Of a stretch of DNA of 19,272 bases, positions 1 through 6,956 are shown piece by piece; positions within the stretch are counted from its first letter, which is position 1; the number at the start of each line of letters is the position of its first letter. The translations under genes were made by a program, and so were the position numbers. Under the pieces are notes generated by a model. The model was not told the DNA's origin and made no database searches. It saw only the letters and a list, made by a program, of their open reading frames with translations. The stretch comes from Candidatus Woesearchaeota archaeon (lineage in GTDB: Archaea > Nanoarchaeota > Nanoarchaeia > Woesearchaeales > CALCXY01): the NCBI GenBank assembly GCA_030751555.1, contig JASMFX010000114.1, positions 1-19,272 of the forward strand. Reading direction: 5' to 3'.

Positions 1-165
1 CTCTATAGTTTTCTTTATTACACTAAAAGAATTTCCTCTCGTAATAACAGAGACATGATGTCCCTTTTTGATCAACATTGATGATAAATTCTTAATAAAA
101 TATCCCAACCCTCCGCAATGAGGTGGAAATTCACTAGAGACCATAGTAATATGTAAACCAGTCAT
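1..165 (-). CDS. Glycosyltransferase, GT4/GT-B type (N-terminal 55 codons only)
   Basis: Partial gene; the rest lies beyond base 1. It starts with ATG at 165-163 and stays open to the window edge. The visible protein begins MTGLHITMVSSEFPPHCGG and continues with LGYFIKNLSSMLIKKGHHVSVITRG. This is the classic first Rossmann unit of GT-B glycosyltransferases of family 4: a beta strand, then a proline/glycine-rich loop (FPPHCGGLG), a helix carrying the N-L pair, and the GHxVxVIT strand. The family transfers a sugar from a nucleotide donor to a lipid-linked or growing glycan at the cytoplasmic membrane face. Its ATG overlaps the TGA of the upstream polymerase gene in a 4-nt ATGA, so the two are probably translationally coupled. 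Donor and acceptor cannot be read from this fragment. Confidence 0.8.
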   Translation of the reverse strand, partial: MTGLHITMVSSEFPPHCGGLGYFIKNLSSMLIKKGHHVSVITRGNSFSVIKKTIE

Positions 166-1532
166 ACTAAAACCCTCCGAGATCCCTTCATACCCTGTAA
201 AACAACAGCTAGTCCAAAAAATACCCAGAGATGCCTAAAATGGAAAAAATCTATAAAAAAGCCTTGGACAAAATAAGCAAAGAAAGTACAGTAAAATACC
301 CTACTAACCATCTCCAAAGAACTGTTCTTATGTTGGTTTAAATTCTCATGTAAGAAGATGAAAATCTTGAAAAATATATACATCACAATAAGAAAACCTA
401 TTATGCCCTGCTCTGCAAAGCTCTCTAAAAAAAGATTATGAGACCCCATTTGGTCTCGGCTGCGTGCTAAACCTTCTGCAGAAGGAAGCTTGTATCGTTC
501 ATATTCATGCAAAAAATTACCAATCCCTACGCCTACAAAAGGATGGTCACTAATTGCCCTAAAATTACTACGCCAGATAAAAAGACGTGCATCAGTCTCA
601 GGAGTTGGACGAAGAACATAGAATCCAATAGATTCTTGGAAAATATCAATAACATATAAAGGGCCAAAAATCACAGAAAAAAGAAAGAAAACAAGGAAAC
701 AGAGACCTAATACTCTTGAAAGAAGCCTCCACTTTAGCAACACAAAAAAGAAAAAAATACCAATCGCAAAACCCAACATAGCACTCCTAGAAATAGTAAG
801 AAATAATGATAAAAGAAGTAAAAGAAACAAGACAAAATAGACACGTTTCACATTTCCTTTTGAATCAGAAAAAAGACCAAATGCAAAAAATAAAGGAAGA
901 AAAAGAAAATGACCTAAGGAAGCTGCTCCTTGATATAAAGATATGATCCTTGAAGATAGATCAGATATTATAAAACCCTGCCCAAAAGATAAAAAAATTA
1001 AAATAATCAGACTAATAACTGCAAGAGCCAGACCTCCACAAAAAAACGCATAAACCGTCCTCTTCACCATCAACTCACTATCTGCTATATCAACAACCAT
1101 AATAAACAAAACAATACTTACTGCATACCTTGCAAGATCAAAAAGAGAATACGCAAGATGAGTTGTATTCATCAAAGAAATAGCAGCAGACAATAAGAAA
1201 CATCCAATAGCCAAAAGAAGTGGATTCTTTTTGATAATAGGTTGTTTATGTAATATTTTCCGATAGATCCATGCAAGAAAAAATATTCCTATTAAAAGAT
1301 CACCAATTTTAATAGAATTAATCGCAATCCCCCTAAAAGCAAGAGAGAAAATAACAATGAGAAAAGCAGATAAAGGTTGCAGATAAGAAAAAACCAAAAA
1401 AGCAAGCCCCGCTCCAAAAAAAAGAAAGACTACCAAAAAAGAGGGGGTAAAAGAAAATAATACCCCAAGAATCATCCCAATTAAAACTACTATTACTAGG
1501 GGATACTTCATACTCAAAAAATCATTCTTCAT
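162..1532 (-). CDS. O-antigen ligase/polymerase-like membrane protein (Wzy/WaaL family)
   Basis: 456-residue polytopic membrane protein with about twelve hydrophobic segments. The signature of the Wzy_C (O-antigen ligase) family lies in the second half: LTISRSAMLGF near residues 245-255, then the long periplasm-type loop with R316, R321 and HPFVGVGIGNF (330-340), and SHNLFLESFAEQGIIG (364-379). In bacteria this family joins or polymerises undecaprenyl-linked glycans on the outer membrane face; archaeal members are thought to act on polyprenyl-linked glycans or exopolysaccharide. Polymerase and ligase cannot be separated from sequence. The gene is joined by ATGA overlaps to the Kdo-fusion gene upstream (1529-1532) and to the glycosyltransferase downstream (162-165). 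The plus strand here is A-rich because the coding strand of a hydrophobic protein is T-rich; this is not a sign of transfer. Confidence 0.87.
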   Translation of the reverse strand: MKNDFLSMKYPLVIVVLIGMILGVLFSFTPSFLVVFLFFGAGLAFLVFSYLQPLSAFLIVIFSLAFRGIAINSIKIGDLLIGIFFLAWIYRKILHKQPIIKKNPLLLAIGCFLLSAAISLMNTTHLAYSLFDLARYAVSIVLFIMVVDIADSELMVKRTVYAFFCGGLALAVISLIILIFLSFGQGFIISDLSSRIISLYQGAASLGHFLFLPLFFAFGLFSDSKGNVKRVYFVLFLLLLLSLFLTISRSAMLGFAIGIFFFFVLLKWRLLSRVLGLCFLVFFLFSVIFGPLYVIDIFQESIGFYVLRPTPETDARLFIWRSNFRAISDHPFVGVGIGNFLHEYERYKLPSAEGLARSRDQMGSHNLFLESFAEQGIIGFLIVMYIFFKIFIFLHENLNQHKNSSLEMVSRVFYCTFFAYFVQGFFIDFFHFRHLWVFFGLAVVLQGMKGSRRVLV

Positions 1533-3502
1533 TTTGTCTCGATCATATTAATAATGCTCTTGAAATTAAACCTAGAAGGATTGCGATAATCTCCTTCATG
1601 AAGGTAATGAAAACGCAATTGATAGAGAAAATCCTCAATCTTCTTATGATCTACAGATCCTTGAAGAGCAGCTTTTAATTGGAAAGAAAATTCTTCAGGA
1701 ACATCAACATCAAATGTTATGCCCTTCCCACGATAAAATGCATTTCCTAAAACAAGAACTGGCTTTGAAAATAACAAAGATTCTATCCCTACAGTAGAGT
1801 TAATCGTTACAACAACTTTCGATTTATCAATCAACTCATTTATAGGTCGATCCTCTACCAACAAGACTCTTTTGTTTCGAGCAAATGCTCTAATATTTTT
1901 ATAAGAAGAAAAGTTCGTCTCAGCAGGGTGTGTTTTTACCACCAGCCATAAATTCTTGGGAATACGAGCATAAACAAACTGCACTAAAGAAAACATATCC
2001 TTAAAATGAGGGGAGTGAAGTGTTACTTGTGAATCAGACTCTAACTGTAAAGGAAGAAAAACAAAATCACTAGGAAGTTTCTGAGACACTTTTCTATTCT
2101 CAAATTTATAATCCAAAAAAGTAATATATTTTTTTAGAGAGGTAATAGGGTCCTTTATACCATTCTTCATAGGATGCAAATACAGATAAAGATAATAGAG
2201 TGATTCAACTAAAAAATAGGGATGGTAAGGATGATGAAAAAGATTACTAGAAACAGAATTTTCTTTTGCTACAAATTGAGCATACCTTTCTTTATCTATT
2301 GATTTTTCCATCTTTCCGTTAAAAGAATTAAAAGAATTAACCCCATTAAAATCTGCAATGAGAGTGTCCTTAAAATATCCTTTCTCAAAATGTAAAACTG
2401 GTATATCTTCTTTTGTTGCAAAATATTTTCCTATAGCTTCTAAAAGCTGGCTCCCATTCCACACCAAAACCTTAGCTGGTCTAAATTTTTTTACCATGTG
2501 GTAAAGCTTGCATGCATAATCAGAAACTATATGCTTCATAGGTTTTTTCGATACAGATGAATAAAATTGTAGATAGGTAATTAGATTTGTCTCAATATCC
2601 TCCCTATCCAAATCATTTCCCAGTGTAAGATAATCAATAAAAAAAGTTCGAGAATACTTTTTCTTCATCTCTAAATAAGTAGATAACCATCCACAAACAA
2701 ATAAAACAGTATAATTTCTATTCTCAAGCTCTCTCGCAATAGCCAAAAAGAAATCAACTTTATTATATTCAGTAACTAAGACAAGCACCCTTCTACTCTT
2801 TAAGAGATCATTAACTTTTTTCAAATCTTCTGGAGTATCCACGCCAATAGAATCATACCTACTCTCTACCACTCTAATCTTTACCCCATTCTCTAAAGCC
2901 CTCATCTGCTCTAGCCTTTCAGATTTCTCAATCTTGGTTTGACTCCAAGAAGCAAAATTCATTAAAAAAGATTTTCTATAAACGTAGAGCCCAATATGTT
3001 TAAAACAGCCTTCCCTGACACCAGAACGTAAAAAAGCAGTTGCATTGTCTTCTTTGTCAGTTATTACCTTAACAATATTCCTATCCCCCATCTTATTCAA
3101 ACCAGTTAGAGCAACCTTAACAGTTAACATCTTCAGATGTTTATCAACAAGTAATGGTTGGATAGCATCATCAATAGTATCTGGATTAATCAATGGCTCA
3201 TCTCCCTGGACATTAACAATAATGTCTGCATCCCCCATATCCAAAGATTGAGCAGCCTCTGCGATCCTATCGGTACCAGATCTGTGTTTGGTAGAGGTCA
3301 TAATACACTTACCATTAAAAGACTCTACAGCCTTTTTAACCCTAATATCATCAGTAGCTACAATCACCCCATCCACAAGTTTTGATTTTTTCACCTGTGT
3401 ATAAACATGATAAATCAGGGGTTTGCCCTGTAAAGAAGCCAACACCTTCCCAGGAAACCTCTTAGAATTATACCTAGCAGGAATAATTGCAACAACCTTC
3501 AT
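1529..3502 (-). CDS. Bifunctional CMP-Kdo synthetase (KdsB-like) fused to KpsS/KpsC-like Kdo glycosyltransferase
   Basis: 657 residues, two clear domains. Residues 1-235 are a cytidylyltransferase of the KdsB family: IPARYNSKRFPGK at 7-19, SGTDR at 75-79, NVQGDEP at 97-103, HIGLYVYR at 169-176, ERLEQMRALENG at 195-206 and VDTPEDL at 221-227, essentially the full set of KdsB motifs. KdsB activates 3-deoxy-manno-octulosonate (Kdo) with CTP. Residues 237-657 match the capsule synthesis family (PF05159; KpsS and KpsC are beta-Kdo transferases): WNG at 348-350, FEKGYF at 372-377, DFNGVN at 384-389, PLQLESDSQV at 484-493, KTHPAE at 523-528, and TINSTVGIESLLFSKPVLV from 566 followed by GNAFY. A standalone KdsB is about 250 residues, so the fusion would couple donor synthesis to transfer. 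The sugar may be Kdo or a related 3-deoxy acid. Flanked on both sides by ATGA overlaps. A small in-frame 9-nt duplication gives NSFNSFNG at 389-396. Confidence 0.88.
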   Translation of the reverse strand: MKVVAIIPARYNSKRFPGKVLASLQGKPLIYHVYTQVKKSKLVDGVIVATDDIRVKKAVESFNGKCIMTSTKHRSGTDRIAEAAQSLDMGDADIIVNVQGDEPLINPDTIDDAIQPLLVDKHLKMLTVKVALTGLNKMGDRNIVKVITDKEDNATAFLRSGVREGCFKHIGLYVYRKSFLMNFASWSQTKIEKSERLEQMRALENGVKIRVVESRYDSIGVDTPEDLKKVNDLLKSRRVLVLVTEYNKVDFFLAIARELENRNYTVLFVCGWLSTYLEMKKKYSRTFFIDYLTLGNDLDREDIETNLITYLQFYSSVSKKPMKHIVSDYACKLYHMVKKFRPAKVLVWNGSQLLEAIGKYFATKEDIPVLHFEKGYFKDTLIADFNGVNSFNSFNGKMEKSIDKERYAQFVAKENSVSSNLFHHPYHPYFLVESLYYLYLYLHPMKNGIKDPITSLKKYITFLDYKFENRKVSQKLPSDFVFLPLQLESDSQVTLHSPHFKDMFSLVQFVYARIPKNLWLVVKTHPAETNFSSYKNIRAFARNKRVLLVEDRPINELIDKSKVVVTINSTVGIESLLFSKPVLVLGNAFYRGKGITFDVDVPEEFSFQLKAALQGSVDHKKIEDFLYQLRFHYLHEGDYRNPSRFNFKSIINMIETK

Positions 3503-4152
3503 TTGATAACCAACTCTTTGCTTAATTTGAAAACAAGCCTGTTCCAGGCATACTTAGCTTTCCTAAGCAAAGAACGGGAACCATTTGCAAGATAAATATT
3601 TTTTGCATGAGTATTTTTAACATGATCTGGTTTATATGCTCGCACATACAATGCTATCTCCTTGTGAGGAAGCCTTTCAATATGAACAAAACCTACATTT
3701 CTGAGCAGGGCTGATAGAGTTGCAAGATTATACCCCCACTTATGATGATCTTTATCATGCGTCTGCCATCCATAAAAACTAGCAATAGCATGCTCAGCAT
3801 TGCTTACGTCATGAATAACTTGTTTGCTCTTTCCAGGCTGAAAAAGAAGCTTCGCAGTAGCATTGAGATCAGGCACTACAATATCTACATAGCCCCCATT
3901 TTTTAGTTTACTATACCATTCTTTAATAGCTCTCCCTCCCTCATCCCGTGTTAAATGTTCAAGAAGATATCTTGTATGAATTTCATCAAGAGTATTCTCT
4001 TTAAACGGAAGGTCCCATGCATTACAAACATAATCTACCTGAGGTAAATCCCTAATATCACAGTGAATATAGCCCTTTGTAGGAGATTCTCCAGATCCAA
4101 CCTCTACCTTTATCTTCTTTAACCCACTCAGATTTATCATTTTCGATTTCAT
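3499..4152 (-). CDS. Class I SAM-dependent methyltransferase
   Basis: 217 residues. Motif I is VEVGSGE (16-22), followed by HCDIRDLP (30-37), whose aspartate fits the ribose-binding acidic residue at the end of beta 2. NAWDLPFKENTLDEI (44-58) is the usual 'a.dLPF.d.sfD' segment, then RYLLEHL (61-67), and GGYVDIVVPD is the strand-4/5 region. The family transfers a methyl group from S-adenosylmethionine. In this operon, between a phosphodiesterase and a Kdo-type fusion enzyme, the likely substrate is a sugar or glycan end group, but that is inference. Both ends share 4-nt ATGA overlaps with neighbours (4149-4152 and 3499-3502). The C-terminal 70 residues are basic and carry no recognised motif. 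Confidence 0.85.
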   Translation of the reverse strand: MKSKMINLSGLKKIKVEVGSGESPTKGYIHCDIRDLPQVDYVCNAWDLPFKENTLDEIHTRYLLEHLTRDEGGRAIKEWYSKLKNGGYVDIVVPDLNATAKLLFQPGKSKQVIHDVSNAEHAIASFYGWQTHDKDHHKWGYNLATLSALLRNVGFVHIERLPHKEIALYVRAYKPDHVKNTHAKNIYLANGSRSLLRKAKYAWNRLVFKLSKELVIK

Positions 4153-5642
4153 GATCTTGCCTCTTGTATGTTGGAACCATCCATGACCTCAGGAATAGAC
4201 ACATCTAGCAAGGATAACACTGTTGGAGCAATATCCACAAGATGTGCATTAACCCTCTTACCCTTGATAAATCCAGGACCATATCCCATAAAGATTCCAT
4301 CTTCATGATGTGCTCCATAATGATTGGAATATTTCAAAATACCATTGGAAAACTTTGTATCAAGACTTGTTCCAGGACTTTGGATAAAGATATCTGGAAT
4401 ATGCTGATGAAGAAAAGTACCGCATACCTCTTCCTTTGTGAGAATATTTGGAAAAAGCTGCTTTCCAGAAGGTTCCTTTATCTTCTGCAACTCCCGAATG
4501 ATTGATGATCGTACAGCCTCATAATCCTCAGGATCAATCATCCCCCGCCGGTCTCTCCCCTTAACATTGAGACGAATCCCCCCAGAAGTTATCGAGAACA
4601 CATAAGCCTGAGTTTTTTGCCAATCAATGTCAAGATCTGTATCAGGTAAAGCACGCTTAAGCTTCATTGGAAGATTACGTTGTACCCACGCTAATTGCCT
4701 CTGTGAAAGTTGGCTTCGTATCCTTTCCTTTGTAATTCCAAAACCCTGAAGTAAGCTAAGAAACACTGATCTTTTTCCAGTCTGCCTGGTATTGCTTAGG
4801 CTAAGATATTTACTATCTGATAACCTATTTCCCCTCTTCCGTTTAAGAAAACCTTTTTGAGCTAACCATTGATTAAGATGAAATATCTTCTCGAGCTTTT
4901 GAAATCCATGATCAGAGACAATCATAAGAGAAGTATCTTTATCCATCTTATCTATAACTTCACTAAGAAAAGAATCAATGTATTGATAATACTTCAACAA
5001 AAGATCCTTTCTACTCCATAAAAGATGCTGAAGTATATCTGATCCCCTAAATACCATTGTGAAAAGATCCCAAGGCTTATCAAGAAGATACCAAAAAGCA
5101 TTTCTCCTTTGTTTTGTCATGTTCATTATTTCATGAAGTATTCCTTCATCACTTAATCCCTGTAGCTTCGAAACACTAGCCTCAACAACATAATGAGGAA
5201 CCATCTGCTGAAGCTCTTGTTTGATTGAATCTGGATAAGTCGTAAATCTATGCCGAGGTGTAAACATCCCGGGAACAATCACACCATTAATCTGTTTTGG
5301 AGGATATGTCATGGGAACATTCACCACAATTGATTTTTTCTGATAAAAACTGAGAATATCCCACATGGTCCTGCTTTTCAGATGGGTTGCATTAACTAGA
5401 TTATATTCATAATTCTCATCCTGGTAAAAAAAATCAAAGATTCCTGTTTTCCGGGGATGCAAACCAGTAGCAAAGGTAGTCCATGCAGCTGGAGTAACTG
5501 GAGGGATAGTACTTTTCAAAATACCTGATGCACCATTCTTCGCAAGATATTGAAAAGTAGGCAACTTCCCTTGCTCCATCCAGGGCTGAAGAAGAGTAAA
5601 TGTTGCTCCATCTAGCCCTATAATCAAAACCTTAATAGTCAT
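4149..5642 (-). CDS. Alkaline phosphatase superfamily phosphodiesterase (type I phosphodiesterase/nucleotide pyrophosphatase-like)
   Basis: 497 residues spanning the whole fold. GLDGAT (9-14) supplies the first metal aspartate D11. IPPVTPAAWTTFATGLHPRKTGI (46-68) holds the nucleophile-type threonine T50. FRGSDILQHLLW (198-209) supplies D202 and H206, SDHGF (243-247) supplies D244 and H245, and GAHHEDGIFMGYGPG (443-457) supplies H445; DIAPTVLSLLDVSIPEVMDG is the usual C-terminal end. All metal-ligand positions of the family are present, so the enzyme should be an active two-metal phosphohydrolase or phosphotransferase. No signal peptide or membrane helix is visible, which suggests cytoplasmic action. 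In glycan clusters such proteins often process phosphorylated sugars or lipid intermediates; the substrate here is unknown. The start is set by GAGGGG 6-11 nt upstream of ATG 5642. It is the first gene of an ATGA-coupled chain. Confidence 0.85.
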   Translation of the reverse strand: MTIKVLIIGLDGATFTLLQPWMEQGKLPTFQYLAKNGASGILKSTIPPVTPAAWTTFATGLHPRKTGIFDFFYQDENYEYNLVNATHLKSRTMWDILSFYQKKSIVVNVPMTYPPKQINGVIVPGMFTPRHRFTTYPDSIKQELQQMVPHYVVEASVSKLQGLSDEGILHEIMNMTKQRRNAFWYLLDKPWDLFTMVFRGSDILQHLLWSRKDLLLKYYQYIDSFLSEVIDKMDKDTSLMIVSDHGFQKLEKIFHLNQWLAQKGFLKRKRGNRLSDSKYLSLSNTRQTGKRSVFLSLLQGFGITKERIRSQLSQRQLAWVQRNLPMKLKRALPDTDLDIDWQKTQAYVFSITSGGIRLNVKGRDRRGMIDPEDYEAVRSSIIRELQKIKEPSGKQLFPNILTKEEVCGTFLHQHIPDIFIQSPGTSLDTKFSNGILKYSNHYGAHHEDGIFMGYGPGFIKGKRVNAHLVDIAPTVLSLLDVSIPEVMDGSNIQEARS

Positions 5643-5673
5643 AAAATCCCCTCACATAAATTCCCCCCACCAT
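5634..5673 (-). other. Possible 13-codon leader ORF overlapping the phosphodiesterase start
   Basis: On the minus strand, GGTGG at 5682-5678 precedes an ATG at 5673-5671 that opens MVGGIYVRGFYDY and then reaches TAA at 5634-5632, inside the third and fourth codons of the phosphodiesterase gene, in a different frame. It arises from the local ~30-nt repeat. It could be a leader peptide that modulates initiation at ATG 5642, or a chance product of SD-like repeats. Nothing shows that it is translated. Confidence 0.25.
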
Positions 5674-5720
5674 AAATCCACCTTACATAAGCCCTCATTA
5701 AATAAATCCCCCTTACATAA
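5641..5720 (-). repeat. Three-copy ~30-nt tandem repeat carrying SD and ATG-stop motifs
   Basis: Two 19-nt copies differ at one base: plus-strand ATAAATCCACCTTACATAA at 5672-5690 and ATAAATCCCCCTTACATAA at 5702-5720. A diverged third copy lies at 5641-5659 and overlaps the phosphodiesterase start codon. The copy starts are 31 and 30 nt apart. Read on the coding strand, each copy contains ATG followed directly by a stop (ATGTAA, ATGTAA, ATGTGA) and a GGTGG/GGGG purine run. The array forms most of the leader of the phosphodiesterase operon. Confidence 0.8.
5698..5707 (-). promoter_or_regulatory. Possible TATA box for the phosphodiesterase operon
   Basis: Minus-strand ATTTATTTAA, preceded by the purine run AAGGGGG as a BRE-like element, lies about 60 nt upstream of ATG 5642. 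Transcription starting about 26 nt further on would leave a leader of about 35 nt that contains the start-proximal repeat copies. The hairpin at 5721-5750 would then lie upstream of this promoter. Weak call: the region is AT-rich and the box is also part of the repeat array. Confidence 0.3.
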
Positions 5721-5750
5721 CGCAGACTCGCATTACTTGGCGAGTCTGCG
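5721..5750. repeat. Perfect 11-bp inverted repeat (hairpin) between cysD-like and phosphodiesterase genes
   Basis: CGCAGACTCGC at 5721-5731 pairs exactly with GCGAGTCTGCG at 5740-5750 around the 8-nt loop ATTACTTG. The stem is GC-rich in an otherwise AT-rich gap. It starts 29 nt past the cysD-like stop, so an RNA hairpin at the 3' end of that transcript is plausible. No T-run follows on either strand, so it is not a textbook intrinsic terminator; it may stabilise or process the mRNA, or be a protein site. Confidence 0.75.
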
Positions 5751-5778
5751 GGATCTGAAATTCTCATTAAATCATACA

Positions 5779-6621
5779 TTACATATAACCTAAAGCACGT
5801 AATCTCTCCATAACCTCTGCCTTATCCTGATTTCTTCCGCTTCTTTCATTGGTAGTTAATTGTCCAATCTCCTCGATAATCGCAGGAACACTCTTTGATT
5901 CTGATGAAAAAGGCTGAGTACAGGGTATACAACCCAAACTTCTGTAACGCTTCCCCTCCTTCGAAAAATAGAGTGGGTTTACAGGTATCTCCTCTGATTC
6001 AATATACCTCCAGATATCCAACTCTGACCAATGGAGTAATGGATGAACCCTCACATGATTCACCTCTTCTCCAAAATAAGTAGCGTAAATTCCCCAACCA
6101 GAAAGCTCTGCATCTTGTAAGGACTCTACCCCTACCTCTATCCCTTTCTTATGAGCAGATGTTTTCCATTGAAACTCATTATCTCGAGGAGAAAAATATC
6201 TTTCTTTACCTCGAATTCCATGTTCGTCATGCCTAATAGAAACAATTAATGCATCAAACTTATTTTTTCTTACAATTTCTTTTAAAGGATCTGTCTTCAA
6301 TAAACTACAACATTTAAATCGATCAGTATTCAATCCAGATTTCCCTTTTTTTACCTCTCTATCATTTTTGGCAACAATAAGTTTAAGACCCATTTCCTTA
6401 ACGAGCTTATCTCTAAAAGCATAGATCTCCTTAAACTTCTGACCTGTATCAATATGAATAACAGGCATATCTACCTTACCAAGAGCCTGTTTAATGAGAT
6501 AGAGTATCGCTGTTGAATCTTTTCCAGAGGAAAACAAGATTGCTGGATTCTTATATTTAGCTCTCGCTTCTCTAATAATAAAAACTGTCTTGTTAACTAA
6601 ATCTTTAAGGCGTTGCTCCAT
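5779..6621 (-). CDS. cysD: CysD-like sulfate adenylyltransferase subunit 2 / PAPS reductase family
   Basis: 280 residues. The N-type ATP pyrophosphatase PP-loop is SSGKDST (31-37). It is followed by HIDTGQKFKEIYAFRD, the paired cysteines of RFKCCSLLKTDPL, IRHDEHGIRGKERYFSPRD, and RVHPLLHWSELDIWRYI. The C-terminus has LGCIPCTQPFSSES and ERSGRNQDKAEVMERLRALGY, which is the CysD ending; the ECGLH tail of CysH PAPS reductases is absent. CysD with the GTPase CysN makes adenylyl sulfate from ATP and sulfate. No CysN is in the window, and the setting is glycan synthesis, so activated sulfate for glycan sulfation is a reasonable inference, as is an unrelated adenylation by a CysD paralogue. The start is fixed by GGTGAG at 6630-6625 just before ATG 6621. 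It overlaps the upstream small membrane protein gene by 25 nt. Confidence 0.8.
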   Translation of the reverse strand: MEQRLKDLVNKTVFIIREARAKYKNPAILFSSGKDSTAILYLIKQALGKVDMPVIHIDTGQKFKEIYAFRDKLVKEMGLKLIVAKNDREVKKGKSGLNTDRFKCCSLLKTDPLKEIVRKNKFDALIVSIRHDEHGIRGKERYFSPRDNEFQWKTSAHKKGIEVGVESLQDAELSGWGIYATYFGEEVNHVRVHPLLHWSELDIWRYIESEEIPVNPLYFSKEGKRYRSLGCIPCTQPFSSESKSVPAIIEEIGQLTTNERSGRNQDKAEVMERLRALGYM

Positions 6622-6956
6622 TTGCTCACCTTTTTTAATATGGAATACTTAGAAGATATTATGAAATTAGTTAGATTTACATTATAACGAGTTAAACAAA
6701 AAAATAATAGAGAGATCACTCCATTTAAAATAAAAAAACCAAAAAAACCTTGGATTAATTGGATAAGTGATACAGTAGCAAAAAAACTTCCTAAAAAAAT
6801 TAATAACATATAAACCCATTGCCTTTTTTTTAGAGCAAAAAAAGATTGAATTAAAAAACTTTTTCGCAGAGAAGAACCAACACCTAAAAGAATTTTTCTA
6901 AGAAGAGTAATACCCTTCCTAAGAATACTCAAGAAGATCCCATCATTATTTTTCAT
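6597..6956 (-). CDS. Small basic membrane protein, function unknown
   Basis: 119 residues from ATG 6956; a TTG at 6968 would add four residues but gives no better ribosome site. The N-terminal 45 residues are rich in lysine and arginine with spaced leucines and isoleucines (amphipathic helix-like). Then come two hydrophobic segments, WVYMLLIFLGSFFATVSLI (about 47-65) and GFFGFFILNGVISLLFFCL (about 70-88), and a basic tail. No family recognised. It overlaps the DUF4330-like gene by 11 nt and the cysD-like gene by 25 nt, so it is co-translated with both. It may be a membrane partner of the neighbouring anchored protein; that is inference only. Confidence 0.6.
   Translation of the reverse strand: MKNNDGIFLSILRKGITLLRKILLGVGSSLRKSFLIQSFFALKKRQWVYMLLIFLGSFFATVSLIQLIQGFFGFFILNGVISLLFFCLTRYNVNLTNFIISSKYSILKKVSKWSNALKI

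Noticed and set aside
4242..4505. Plus-strand 87-codon frame opposite the phosphodiesterase gene
   Set aside because: The minus-strand frame has all catalytic motifs of its family, and the plus frame resembles nothing.
5721..5750. Intrinsic (Rho-independent type) terminator
   Set aside because: No T-run follows the stem on either strand, so I list it only as an inverted repeat.
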